Shown here one piece after another: positions 1 through 8,030 of a stretch of DNA of 14,653 nucleotides (position 1 is the first letter of the stretch; the number at the start of each line of letters is the position of its first letter). The notes under the pieces were generated by a model. That model made no database searches, had not been told where the DNA came from, and was given only the letters and a program-made list of their open reading frames with translations. The stretch is taken from contig JAUXQA010000241.1 in assembly GCA_030683195.1 (NCBI GenBank), positions 1-14,653 on the forward strand. Reading direction: 5' to 3'. This DNA comes from Rhodoferax sp. Its GTDB lineage: Bacteria > Pseudomonadota > Gammaproteobacteria > Burkholderiales > Burkholderiaceae_C. The translations under genes and the position numbers were made by a program.

Positions 1-480
1 ATGATCGAAGGCGTATTAAACGAAGGGTTCGTCACCACCAGTTATGACTCGGTGATGAATTGGGCCAAGACTGGCTCTGTCTGGCCCATGACTTTCGGGT
101 TGGCTTGCTGTGCTGTGGAAATGATGCATGCAGCTGCAGCGCGATACGACATCAGCCGGTTCGGTGCTGAGGTGTTTCGTGCGAGCCCGCGACAATCCGA
201 CTTGATGATTGTGGCTGGAACCCTGTGTAACAAAATGGCTCCAGCCTTGCGCAAGGTGTATGACCAGATGTCTGAACCTCGCTGGGTGATTAGCATGGGT
301 TCCTGCGCCAACGGTGGTGGTTACTACCACTACAGTTACTCGGTGGTCAGGGGTTGCGATCGCATTGTGCCGGTCGATGTTTATGTGCCCGGTTGCCCTC
401 CGACGGCTGAAGCTCTTTTGTACGGCATCATGCAATTGCAGCAAAAGATTCGTCGCACGCAAACCATTGCTCGTGTCTGA
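1..480 (+). CDS. nuoB: NADH-quinone oxidoreductase subunit B (PSST/20 kDa subunit)
   Basis: This 159-residue protein carries cluster N2, the terminal [4Fe-4S] centre of complex I that passes electrons to ubiquinone at the interface with NuoD. The four expected cysteine ligands are visible: the tandem pair C36-C37 in GLACCAVEMM, C102 in MGSCANGGG and C132 in VPGCPPTAEA. The stretch GTLCNKMAPALRKVYDQM (73-90) and the GGGYYHYSYSVV region are family hallmarks. Length is typical, and the N-terminus MIEGVLNEGFVTT matches the usual family start, so the gene appears complete although the window begins exactly at its ATG. The ribosome binding site and upstream nuoA are out of view. nuoC follows after 10 bp. 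The segment FGAEVFRASPRQSD resembles Acidovorax-type comamonads (recalled, not searched). Identification is close to certain. Confidence 0.98.
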   Translation: MIEGVLNEGFVTTSYDSVMNWAKTGSVWPMTFGLACCAVEMMHAAAARYDISRFGAEVFRASPRQSDLMIVAGTLCNKMAPALRKVYDQMSEPRWVISMGSCANGGGYYHYSYSVVRGCDRIVPVDVYVPGCPPTAEALLYGIMQLQQKIRRTQTIARV

Positions 481-490
481 AAGATCTTCA

Positions 491-1102
491 ATGACTGTTT
501 TTGCTGTCAACCCTGTAACGCTCAAAGAGACCATCGCAGCTGTACTTGGCGATAAGGTCAAGCACATAGGTGTCGCTTTGGGTGAGGTCACCGTCGTTGT
601 TGCACCAGCCGACTATTTTGATGTCGCCAAAACACTGCGTGACGCCCCGGGCTGCTGCTTCGAGCAAATGATGGATTTGTGCGGCGTCGATTATTCCGAG
701 TACAAAGATGGGTTGGAAGAGCGCGCGCGGTTTTGCGTGGTTCTCCACCTGTTGTCGGTCAGTCTCAATCAAAGAGTGCGTCTGAAGGTATTTGCTGCCG
801 ACGATGAAATGCCTGTGCTGGCCTCGGTGGTGGAGATCTGGAATGCCGCCAACTGGTTTGAGCGTGAAGCGTTCGACCTGTTTGGTATTGTGTTTGAGGG
901 GCACAACGACTTGCGCCGCATATTGACCGACTACGGATTTATCGGTCACCCCTTCCGCAAAGACTTTCCCTTGAGCGGTCACGTTGAAATGCGTTACGAC
1001 GCGGAAAGCAAGCGCGTGATTTACCAGCCGGTCACGATTGAGCCGCGCGAAATTACGCCGCGCATCATCCGTGAAGACAACTACGGAGGACTTGCTTCTT
1101 AG
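491..1102 (+). CDS. nuoC: NADH-quinone oxidoreductase subunit C (30 kDa subunit)
   Basis: This 203-residue peripheral-arm subunit binds NuoD and helps hold the Q-module together; it carries no cofactor. The 30 kDa-subunit signature is clear at about 122-144 (WFEREAFDLFGI then GHNDLRRIL), followed by GHPFRKDFPLSG (152-163) and a C-terminal tail ending REDNYGGLAS, typical of non-fused NuoC. The frame is open back to an ATG at 314, inside nuoB, but the ATG at 491 gives the normal N-terminus and length and sits 10 bp after the nuoB stop. A weak purine run GAAAGA (479-484) lies 6 nt before it. NuoC and NuoD are separate proteins here, unlike the NuoCD fusion of enterics. Confidence 0.96.
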   Translation: MTVFAVNPVTLKETIAAVLGDKVKHIGVALGEVTVVVAPADYFDVAKTLRDAPGCCFEQMMDLCGVDYSEYKDGLEERARFCVVLHLLSVSLNQRVRLKVFAADDEMPVLASVVEIWNAANWFEREAFDLFGIVFEGHNDLRRILTDYGFIGHPFRKDFPLSGHVEMRYDAESKRVIYQPVTIEPREITPRIIREDNYGGLAS

Positions 1103-1113
1103 CAATTTCTGTC

Positions 1114-2367
1114 ATGGCTGAAATAAAAAACTACACACTGAATTTTGGGCCTCAGCATCCGGCAGCCCACGGCGTATTGCGTCTGGTGCTTGAGCTGGAC
1201 GGAGAAGTAGTGCAGCGGGCTGATCCACACATTGGTTTGCTTCATCGCGCCACGGAGAAGCTGGCAGAGAGCAAGACTTACATTCAGTCATTGCCTTACA
1301 TGGATCGGCTTGACTACGTGTCGATGATGTGCAACGAGCATGCGTACTGTCTGGCGATTGAGAAGTTGCTGGGTATCGATGTTCCCATCCGCGCTCAGTA
1401 CATCCGGGTGATGTTTGCTGAAATCACTCGTTTGCTGAATCATTTGATGTGGCTGGGATCGCACGGCAATGACTGTGGCAGTTCGACTATTCTGATCTAC
1501 ACCTTTCGCGAGCGTGAAGACTTGTTCGACATGTACGAGGCGGTGAGCGGCGCGCGCATGCACGCAGCCTATTTCCGCCCGGGCGGTGTGTATCGGGACT
1601 TGCCCGACAGCATGCCTCAGTACAAGGCAAACAAGGTCCGCAACGCAAAAGGCATTGCCGAGCTTAATAGCAATCGTCAAGGTTCGCTGCTTGACTTCAT
1701 CGAAGACTTCACCAAACGTTTTCCGACCTACTTAGGTGAATATCACACTTTGCTGACTGAAAACCGTATCTGGAAGCAGCGCACAGTTGGTATCGGTGTG
1801 GTTACACCTGAGCGGGCACTGAACATGGGATTCACCGGAGCGATGCTGCGGGGATCGGGTATTGCCTGGGACCTGCGCAAGAAGCAACCCTACGATGTTT
1901 ATGACAGGATGGACTTTGATATCCCTGTGGGCGTGACCGGTGATTGTTATGACCGGTATCTGGTGCGTATGGAGGAAATGAAGCAATCCAACAACATCAT
2001 CAAGCAATGTGTTGATTGGTTGCGAGTTAACCCGGGCCCGGTGATTACAGATAATCACAAAGTGGCTGCCCCAGACCGTGAGTCCATGAAGAGCAATATG
2101 GAGGAGTTGATCCACCACTTCAAGTTGTTCACCGAAGGGTTCCATGTGCCTGAGGGAGAGGCCTATGCCGCTGTGGAGCATCCTAAGGGTGAGTTTGGTA
2201 TTTACATCGTTAGTGATGGTGCCAATAAGCCTTACAGACTGAAGATTCGTCCCCCCGGTTATGTTCACCTGGCTGGTTTGAACGAGTTGACTCAAGGTCA
2301 CATGATTGCAGACGTTGTGGCGGTGATTGGCACGATGGACATTGTTTTTGGAGAGATTGACCGATGA
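1114..2367 (+). CDS. nuoD: NADH-quinone oxidoreductase subunit D (49 kDa subunit)
   Basis: This 417-residue subunit forms, with NuoB, the ubiquinone headgroup pocket. It descends from the large subunit of NiFe hydrogenases but has no metal ligands. The 49 kDa signature FGPQHPAAHGVLRL (11-24) contains H19, and DRLDY (64-68) contains Y68. By spacing these match the quinone-binding His59 and Tyr108 of the bovine subunit, and D120 matches bovine Asp160. HIGLLHRATEK (39-49) is a second family signature. The C-terminus ends with the usual MDIVFGEIDR. The gene starts 11 bp after nuoC and its stop overlaps the nuoE start (ATGA). No Shine-Dalgarno sequence lies at normal distance: the only good one (GGAGG, 1085-1089) is 24 nt upstream, so translation may depend on coupling to nuoC. 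Confidence 0.98.
   Translation: MAEIKNYTLNFGPQHPAAHGVLRLVLELDGEVVQRADPHIGLLHRATEKLAESKTYIQSLPYMDRLDYVSMMCNEHAYCLAIEKLLGIDVPIRAQYIRVMFAEITRLLNHLMWLGSHGNDCGSSTILIYTFREREDLFDMYEAVSGARMHAAYFRPGGVYRDLPDSMPQYKANKVRNAKGIAELNSNRQGSLLDFIEDFTKRFPTYLGEYHTLLTENRIWKQRTVGIGVVTPERALNMGFTGAMLRGSGIAWDLRKKQPYDVYDRMDFDIPVGVTGDCYDRYLVRMEEMKQSNNIIKQCVDWLRVNPGPVITDNHKVAAPDRESMKSNMEELIHHFKLFTEGFHVPEGEAYAAVEHPKGEFGIYIVSDGANKPYRLKIRPPGYVHLAGLNELTQGHMIADVVAVIGTMDIVFGEIDR
2350..2355 (+). promoter_or_regulatory. Ribosome binding site for nuoE
   Basis: The purine run GGAGAG lies inside the 3' end of nuoD, 8 nt before the ATG at 2364. It supports that start and the 4-bp nuoD/nuoE overlap. Confidence 0.7.
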
Positions 2368-2876
2368 TCTCAGGCACCCCTGTTAATGTGATTTCAGAAG
2401 AAGCCAAGGTGCGTTTTGCACGTGAAGTTGCCAAATACCCTGCAGACCAAAAGCAATCGGCAGTTATGGCTTGTCTGGCTATTGTGCAAAAGGAGGCTGG
2501 CTACGTCAGTACGGCCAGTGAAGCTGTGGTAGCCGATTATCTGGGAATGACCCCGATTGCCGTGCATGAAGTCACGACCTTTTACAACATGTACAACCAG
2601 CACCCGGTAGGTCAGTACAAGCTCAACGTCTGTACCAACCTGCCTTGCCAGTTGCGTGATGGCGGGCGAGCGCTCAAGCATCTGGAGCAGAAGTTGGCGA
2701 TCAAGATGGGTGAGACGACGGCAGATGGCGTGTTCACGTTACAGCAGTCCGAATGTCTGGGTGCTTGCGCTGATTCGCCTGTTTTGCTGGTCAACGACCA
2801 GACCATGTGCAGTTTCATGAGCAACGACAAATTGGATCAACTGGTTGACGGCCTGCGCGCTGCAGGAGGCAAATGA
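2364..2876 (+). CDS. nuoE: NADH-quinone oxidoreductase subunit E (24 kDa subunit)
   Basis: This 170-residue thioredoxin-fold [2Fe-2S] protein of the NADH-dehydrogenase module carries cluster N1a beside the FMN of NuoF. The four ligands have the family pattern: C90 and C95 in CTNLPCQLRDG, and C131 and C135 in SECLGACADSP. The N-terminal helical domain has YPADQKQSAVMACL and TTFYNMYNQHPVG, both typical. The start overlaps the nuoD stop by 4 bp (ATGA) and has a ribosome binding site 8 nt upstream. The stop in turn overlaps the nuoF start by 4 bp. This tight packing fits co-translation of NuoE and NuoF, which bind each other directly. Confidence 0.97.
   Translation: MISGTPVNVISEEAKVRFAREVAKYPADQKQSAVMACLAIVQKEAGYVSTASEAVVADYLGMTPIAVHEVTTFYNMYNQHPVGQYKLNVCTNLPCQLRDGGRALKHLEQKLAIKMGETTADGVFTLQQSECLGACADSPVLLVNDQTMCSFMSNDKLDQLVDGLRAAGGK
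2864..2869 (+). promoter_or_regulatory. Ribosome binding site for nuoF
   Basis: A consensus AGGAGG lies within the last codons of nuoE. It is followed by three in-frame ATG codons at 2873, 2876 and 2879, at spacings of 3, 6 and 9 nt. Spacing favours the second or third ATG rather than the first. Confidence 0.75.
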
Positions 2877-4243
2877 TGATGGCCGAGAAAATTCTTGCCC
2901 AGTTTCAGGCTACAGGTGTTCAAACCTGTTTTCATGATCGTCATATCAATCCGCAAATCTATGCGGGCTTGAATGGAACGAACTGGCGACTGAAAGACTA
3001 TGAAGCGCGTGGTGGATACCAAGCCTTGCGCAAGGTGCTTGGCAAAGAAGCTTCAGCAAGGGAAGCGGTTGAAGGCTTGACGCAGGACCAGGTCATCGCC
3101 ATTGTGAAGGAGTCGGCGCTGCGCGGTCGCGGGGGTGCAGGCTTCCCGACTGGTCTGAAGTGGAGCTTCATGCCTCGGCAATTTCCGGGTCAAAAGTACT
3201 TGGTTTGTAACTCTGACGAAGGTGAACCTGGGACCTGCAAGGACCGTGACATCCTTCAATTCAATCCACATATTGTGATTGAAGGCATGATCATCGCCGC
3301 CTATGCCATGGGCATCTCGGTTGGGTATAACTACATTCACGGCGAGATCTTTCAGAGTTATGACCGCTTCGAGGAAGCGCTTGAAGAAGCTCGCGCGGCG
3401 GGGTATCTCGGTGACCGGATTTTGGGCAGTGAATACAATTTTCAATTGCACGCAGCACACGGCTATGGCGCCTACATTTGCGGTGAAGAAACCGCGTTGC
3501 TGGAGTCTCTGGAAGGCAAAAAGGGTCAGCCACGATTCAAACCTCCATTTCCTGCCAGTTTTGGCTTGTATGGCAAGCCAACCACTATCAATAACACTGA
3601 GACCTTCGCGGCTGTGCCGTGGATCATTCGAAACGGCGGAAAAGCCTATCTTGAATGTGGCAAGCCCAATAACGGCGGTACCAAAATCTATTCAGTAAGC
3701 GGTGACGTGGAGCTTCCCGGAAATTACGAAGTTCCCATGGGAACGCCGTTCTCGAAGTTGCTTGAACTGGCGGGCGGAGTTCGCCAAGGTCGCCAACTCA
3801 AGGCCGTGATACCCGGCGGATCGTCATCACCCATTTTGCCCGCCAGCATCATGATGGAGTGCACGATGGACTATGACTCCATCGCGAAAGCAGGCTCCAT
3901 GTTGGGTTCCGGCGCGGTCATTGTGTTGGACGACAGCCGCTGTATGGTGAAGAGCCTCCAGCGTTTGAGCTATTTCTATATGCATGAATCCTGCGGTCAG
4001 TGCACGCCATGCCGTGAGGGTACGGGCTGGTTGTCCCGCGTGGTTGACAGAATCGAGAGCGGGCAGGGCCGCCCCAGCGACATGGAACTGCTTGACAACG
4101 TTGCCGAGAACATCATGGGGCGCACTATTTGTGCCTTGGGTGACGCAGCAGCCATGCCCGTACGGGCCATGATCAAGCACTTTAGACATGAATTTGAACA
4201 CCACATAGCGCACAAGACCTGCATGGTCCCTGCCTATGTTTGA
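2873..4243 (+). CDS. nuoF: NADH-quinone oxidoreductase subunit F (51 kDa, NADH- and FMN-binding)
   Basis: This subunit of up to 456 residues is the electron entry point: it binds NADH and FMN and holds the [4Fe-4S] cluster N3. The glycine-rich nucleotide loop GRGGAGFPTGLKW is at 85-97, NSDEGEPGTCKDRD at 113-126, and the second signature GEETALLESLEG at 204-215. N3 ligands are C374, C377 and C380 in ESCGQCTPCREGT, plus C420 in TICALGDAA. Three successive ATG codons begin the frame; the first overlaps the nuoE stop (ATGA), but the AGGAGG at 2864-2869 is better spaced for the second or third, so the true protein may be 454-455 residues. The gene is intact and of normal length. nuoG follows after 12 bp. 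Confidence 0.97.
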   Translation: MMMAEKILAQFQATGVQTCFHDRHINPQIYAGLNGTNWRLKDYEARGGYQALRKVLGKEASAREAVEGLTQDQVIAIVKESALRGRGGAGFPTGLKWSFMPRQFPGQKYLVCNSDEGEPGTCKDRDILQFNPHIVIEGMIIAAYAMGISVGYNYIHGEIFQSYDRFEEALEEARAAGYLGDRILGSEYNFQLHAAHGYGAYICGEETALLESLEGKKGQPRFKPPFPASFGLYGKPTTINNTETFAAVPWIIRNGGKAYLECGKPNNGGTKIYSVSGDVELPGNYEVPMGTPFSKLLELAGGVRQGRQLKAVIPGGSSSPILPASIMMECTMDYDSIAKAGSMLGSGAVIVLDDSRCMVKSLQRLSYFYMHESCGQCTPCREGTGWLSRVVDRIESGQGRPSDMELLDNVAENIMGRTICALGDAAAMPVRAMIKHFRHEFEHHIAHKTCMVPAYV

Positions 4244-4255
4244 GCGAGTCTTACG

Positions 4256-6391
4256 ATGATTGAAATTGAACTCGACGGCAAGAAGGTAGACATAGCGCCG
4301 GGCAGCATGATCATGCATGCGGCCGAAAAGGCGGGCACTTACATTCCCCACTTTTGTTATCACAAGAAGCTGAGCATTGCTGCCAATTGCCGTATGTGCC
4401 TGGTCGATGTGGAGAAGATGCCCAAGCCAATGCCAGCCTGTGCCACCCCCGTGACCCAAGGCATGATCGTTCGCACCAAGAGCGACAAGGCGATCAAGGC
4501 CCAGAAGTCCGTCATGGAATTTCTGTTGATCAACCATCCTCTTGATTGCCCCATTTGTGACCAGGGTGGTGAATGTCAATTGCAGGATCTCGCTGTCGGT
4601 TACGGTGGTTCCTCTTCGCGTTACGAGGAAGAAAAGCGCGTTGTGGCCGTCAAGGATGTCGGGCCCCTGGTTTCCATGCAGGAGATGAGCCGTTGCATTC
4701 ATTGCACGCGCTGCGTCCGCTTTGGGCAGGAGATTGGTGGTGTCATGGAATTGGGGATGTCGCATCGGGGCGAACACGCCGAGATTGAAACCTTTCTTGG
4801 GCGCACGATTGACTCGGAGCTCTCGGGCAACATGATCGATATCTGCCCGGTTGGAGCCTTGACAAGCAAACCTTTCCGATACAGCGCCCGGACTTGGGAG
4901 TTGTCGCGTCGAAAGTCGGTCAGTCCGCACGATTCGACCGGTTCCAACCTTATCGTTCAGGTCAAGAACAACAAGGTCATGCGTGTTGTGCCGTTTGAAA
5001 ACGAAGACGTCAATGAATGCTGGATCGCTGATCGGGATCGTTTTTCTTATGAAGCCCTGAACAGCGACGAAAGACTGACGAGCCCCATGCTCAAACAAGG
5101 GGGTGTATGGAAGTCGGTCGACTGGCAAACAGCCCTGGAATATGTCGCCAACGGCCTTAAACAAATCAAGTCAGATCACGGTGCTGAGAGCTTGGGCGCC
5201 TTGGTCAGCCCGCACAGCACCCTGGAAGAGCAGTTTTTGACTGGCACTTTCATGCGTGCTTTGGGTAGCCAAAACGTGGATTACCGTTTGCGAAATGCCG
5301 AGTTTCCGCAGTTCGAAGGGGTCCGTCACTTGGGATTGCCGATTGCCGCGCTGACCACGCTACAGCGGGTGCTGGTGGTGGGCTCCAATTTGCGCAAGGA
5401 ACATCCGCTGTTTGCACAAAGAATTCGCCAGGCGTCACGCACTGGGTGTTCGGTAAACGTCATTCATTCCGCAGCCGACGACTGGGCACTTCCTGTCGCG
5501 AACACGATCATCTGCCCGACGGATGCCTGGGTGCAGGCACTCGCTTCCGTTGCTGCAGCCGTAGCCGCCGAAAAAGGTATTTCTTCTCCTGCTGATGCAG
5601 CCGTAACGGATTCGGCACGGGCCATCGCCCAGTCATTGTTGGGCGGTGAGCGCAAGGCGGTGTTGCTTGGCAATGCGGCGGCGCATCATCCTCGGGCATC
5701 CAGCCTGCTGGCCTTGGCCAACTGGATTGCTGATCAAACCGGTGCCACTGTTGGCTATTTGACAGAGGCCGCCAACACCGTCGGAGCGCAGCTCGCGGGT
5801 GTGCTGCCCGGATCGGGTGGTTTGAATGCCGGGCAGATGCTCAGCGGCGGACTGAAAGCGGTGGTGCTCCTGAACACCGAGCCTGAATTTGATTCGGCAC
5901 TCGGGGTCTCCGCCAAAGCGGGCCTATCCCAAGCGCAAATGGTCGTGACGCTCAGCCCTTTCAAAGCCAACATGTCGTTCAGTGACGTGCTGTTACCGAT
6001 CGCGCCCTTTACCGAGACGCCAGGCACATTCGTCAACGCGGAAGGCCGGGTGCAAAGTTTCCACGCTGTGGTCAAGCCATTGGGCGAAGCGCGTCCGGCA
6101 TGGAAAGTGCTGCGGGTCTTGGCCAATCTAATGGATTTGCCAGGTTTCGATTTCGATTCCTCTCAAGACGTGCTCAAGCTGGTGCAAGGGTTGCCAGTTC
6201 CAGGCGAATCAAATGTTTGTGCAGGCAAGTTAAGCAACAAGACCAGTGCATCAATTGATTTGTCCACTTCGGGCATTTCTCCTGTGGTGGCAAGCATTTA
6301 TGGTCTGGATGGCACCGTGCGACGAGCCGCCAGCCTGCAACTCACAGCTGACGCCGGGTTGGCCAAACATGCGCAGGAGGTGGCAGCGTGA
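4256..6391 (+). CDS. nuoG: NADH-quinone oxidoreductase subunit G (75 kDa subunit)
   Basis: This 711-residue subunit relays electrons from N3 toward NuoI through three Fe-S clusters. Its N-terminal ferredoxin domain has [2Fe-2S] N1b ligands C34, C45, C48 and C62. The N5 motif follows as H94, C98, C101, C107, and N4 as C147, C150, C153, C197. The extra N7 cluster of E. coli and Thermus is absent: residues 221-230 read SVSPHDSTGS where those proteins have three cysteines. From about 215 on there is a degenerate molybdopterin-oxidoreductase domain, rich in Ala in its C-terminal half and presumably without a bound pterin. The length is close to mitochondrial NDUFS1 and well short of E. coli NuoG (about 908). 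The stop overlaps the nuoH GTG start by 4 bp. Confidence 0.97.
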   Translation: MIEIELDGKKVDIAPGSMIMHAAEKAGTYIPHFCYHKKLSIAANCRMCLVDVEKMPKPMPACATPVTQGMIVRTKSDKAIKAQKSVMEFLLINHPLDCPICDQGGECQLQDLAVGYGGSSSRYEEEKRVVAVKDVGPLVSMQEMSRCIHCTRCVRFGQEIGGVMELGMSHRGEHAEIETFLGRTIDSELSGNMIDICPVGALTSKPFRYSARTWELSRRKSVSPHDSTGSNLIVQVKNNKVMRVVPFENEDVNECWIADRDRFSYEALNSDERLTSPMLKQGGVWKSVDWQTALEYVANGLKQIKSDHGAESLGALVSPHSTLEEQFLTGTFMRALGSQNVDYRLRNAEFPQFEGVRHLGLPIAALTTLQRVLVVGSNLRKEHPLFAQRIRQASRTGCSVNVIHSAADDWALPVANTIICPTDAWVQALASVAAAVAAEKGISSPADAAVTDSARAIAQSLLGGERKAVLLGNAAAHHPRASSLLALANWIADQTGATVGYLTEAANTVGAQLAGVLPGSGGLNAGQMLSGGLKAVVLLNTEPEFDSALGVSAKAGLSQAQMVVTLSPFKANMSFSDVLLPIAPFTETPGTFVNAEGRVQSFHAVVKPLGEARPAWKVLRVLANLMDLPGFDFDSSQDVLKLVQGLPVPGESNVCAGKLSNKTSASIDLSTSGISPVVASIYGLDGTVRRAASLQLTADAGLAKHAQEVAA
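6375..6380 (+). promoter_or_regulatory. Ribosome binding site for nuoH
   Basis: A perfect AGGAGG in the last codons of nuoG lies 7 nt before the GTG at 6388. It is the main reason to accept this non-ATG start. Confidence 0.8.
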
Positions 6392-7470
6392 TTGATTCAA
6401 TTTTCGCCTTCGGCCTTGGTTTGTCTTCTTCGCCTCTATGGGTGAGTGTCGCCTGGCCGGTGATCTGGACGCTCATCAAGATCGTGGTAGTCGTGTTGCC
6501 CCTGATGGGTGCGGTGGCCTACCTGACCTTGTGGGAGCGCAAGTTCTTGGGTTGGATGCAAGTTCGCGTGGGCCCCAATCGGGTTGGCCCGCTTGGTTTG
6601 CTCCAGCCTATTGCGGACGCATTGAAGCTGTTGGGTAAAGAGATTTTGGTGCCAACAGCGGCCAGCAAGGGGCTGTTTTTTATCGGGCCCATCCTGACCA
6701 TCATGCCCGCCATGGCTGCTTGGGCTGTGATCCCTTTCGGTCCGGACATTGCACTGGCCAACATCAATGCGGGTCTGCTGTTCATTATGGCGATCACTTC
6801 GATGGAAGTTTATGGCGTTGTGATTGCGGGTTGGGCTTCCAACTCCAAGTATTCCTTTTTGGGCGCCATGCGAGCTTCGGCTCAAATGGTCAGCTACGAA
6901 ATCGCCATGGGATTTTGCCTGGTAGTGGTTCTTATGGTGTCAGCCAGCATGAACATGACCGATATCGTGACCGGGCAGGGCAAGGGTTATTTTGCCGGCA
7001 TGGGTTTGAACTTCTTGTCCTGGAACTGGTTGCCCCTCCTGCCGATTTTTGTGGTCTATGTCATTTCGGGGTTGGCGGAAACAAACCGTCATCCGTTTGA
7101 CGTGGTGGAGGGTGAAGCCGAAATCGTTGCCGGGCATATGGTGGAGTACTCCGGCATGTCCTACGCCATGTTTTATCTCGCTGAATACGCGAACATGTGG
7201 TTGATCTCCATTTTGGCGGCCATTATGTTTCTGGGTGGGTGGATATCTCCGATTGACAGTGCCTTGTTCAACTGGATTCCCGGCTGGATCTGGTTGGGTC
7301 TCAAGACCTGTGCGGTGGTGAGCCTGTTTATTTGGGTACGCGCGACTTTCCCCCGGTTTCGGTACGACCAGATTATGCGTTTGGGTTGGAAGATCTTCAT
7401 TCCTGTGACGCTGGTGTGGCTGGTTGTGGTCGGTGCCTGGATGCAGACATCTTTCAATATTTGGCCATAA
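6388..7470 (+). CDS. nuoH: NADH-quinone oxidoreductase subunit H (ND1)
   Basis: This 360-residue integral membrane subunit joins the membrane arm to the Q-module and forms the entrance of the quinone tunnel and the first proton half-channel. Both ND1 signatures are present: ERKFLGWMQVRVGPNRVGP (50-68) and the loop AETNRHPFDVVEGEAEIVAG (230-249), whose acidic residues line the E-channel region. About eight hydrophobic segments can be seen. Translation starts at GTG, overlapping the nuoG stop (GTGA), with a perfect AGGAGG 7 nt upstream. The first residues MIDSIFAFGLG then lead into the first membrane helix (about 20-48). Length is slightly above the E. coli protein (325), mainly from the N-terminus and a loop near 190-212. 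nuoI follows after 12 bp. Confidence 0.97.
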   Translation: MIDSIFAFGLGLSSSPLWVSVAWPVIWTLIKIVVVVLPLMGAVAYLTLWERKFLGWMQVRVGPNRVGPLGLLQPIADALKLLGKEILVPTAASKGLFFIGPILTIMPAMAAWAVIPFGPDIALANINAGLLFIMAITSMEVYGVVIAGWASNSKYSFLGAMRASAQMVSYEIAMGFCLVVVLMVSASMNMTDIVTGQGKGYFAGMGLNFLSWNWLPLLPIFVVYVISGLAETNRHPFDVVEGEAEIVAGHMVEYSGMSYAMFYLAEYANMWLISILAAIMFLGGWISPIDSALFNWIPGWIWLGLKTCAVVSLFIWVRATFPRFRYDQIMRLGWKIFIPVTLVWLVVVGAWMQTSFNIWP

Positions 7471-7475
7471 GAGGA
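7471..7475 (+). promoter_or_regulatory. Ribosome binding site for nuoI
   Basis: GAGGA directly after the nuoH stop codon lies 7 nt before the ATG at 7483. It supports that start over the in-frame TTG at 7477, which would leave a spacing of only 1 nt. Confidence 0.7.
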
Positions 7476-7482
7476 ATTGATC

Positions 7483-8004
7483 ATGTCGAACTCCGTTTCA
7501 TCACCCGCAAGGCCTGCTTTCTCGCTCAAGGATTTTTTGTCCAGCTTTCTTTTGCTGGAGTTGCTCAAAGGTCTGGCGTTGACTGGCCGTTATGCTTTTC
7601 GTCGCAAGGTAACGATACAGTTCCCTGAGGAAAAGACGCCCTTGTCCCCGAGATTCAGGGGTCTGCATGCCCTTCGCCGTTATGAAAACGGTGAGGAGCG
7701 CTGCATTGCCTGCAAATTGTGCGAAGCCGTGTGCCCTGCCATGGCGATCACCATCGAATCAGAAGTGCGCGACGACGGCTCCCGCCGGACCAGTCGCTAT
7801 GACATCGACCTGACAAAGTGCATTTTCTGTGGCTTTTGTGAAGAAAGCTGCCCGGTCGACTCCATCGTCGAAACCCATATTCTCGAGTATCACGGTGAGA
7901 AACGCGGCGACCTGTATTTCACAAAAGAGATGTTATTGGCTGTTGGCGATCGGTACGAGAACGAGATTGCCGCCAGCAAGGCCGCAGATGCCAAGTACCG
8001 TTAA
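7483..8004 (+). CDS. nuoI: NADH-quinone oxidoreductase subunit I (TYKY, 2x[4Fe-4S])
   Basis: This 173-residue ferredoxin-like subunit carries clusters N6a and N6b, the link between NuoG and cluster N2 in NuoB. The two [4Fe-4S] motifs are C74-C77-C80-C84 (CIACKLCEAVCPA) and C113-C116-C119-C123 (CIFCGFCEESCPV). Residues 15-40 form a hydrophobic/amphipathic segment that would lie along the membrane near NuoH, as known for the family. The C-terminal ILEYHGEKRGDLYFTKEMLL is conserved in the family. The frame is open from a TTG at 7477, but the ATG at 7483 is preferred because GAGGA sits 7 nt upstream. nuoJ begins 26 bp after the stop. Confidence 0.97.
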   Translation: MSNSVSSPARPAFSLKDFLSSFLLLELLKGLALTGRYAFRRKVTIQFPEEKTPLSPRFRGLHALRRYENGEERCIACKLCEAVCPAMAITIESEVRDDGSRRTSRYDIDLTKCIFCGFCEESCPVDSIVETHILEYHGEKRGDLYFTKEMLLAVGDRYENEIAASKAADAKYR

Positions 8005-8030
8005 GCGGACGCTAGAGAGAAATTAAATTC

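Noticed and set aside
314..490. N-terminal extension of nuoC to an ATG at 314.
   Set aside because: It would overlap most of the nuoB 3' half and add a Cys- and Arg-rich stretch not found in NuoC. The ATG at 491 gives the normal family length.
3827..5164. A 445-codon open frame on the minus strand across the nuoF/nuoG junction.
   Set aside because: It lies wholly antisense to two clearly real, conserved genes, and its translation is rich in His and Arg with no recognisable domain. This is the usual effect of codon bias in moderately GC-rich DNA leaving an antisense frame open.
7477..7482. TTG start for nuoI at 7477.
   Set aside because: The ATG at 7483 is a stronger start codon and is 7 nt from GAGGA, whereas the TTG would be only 1 nt from it.
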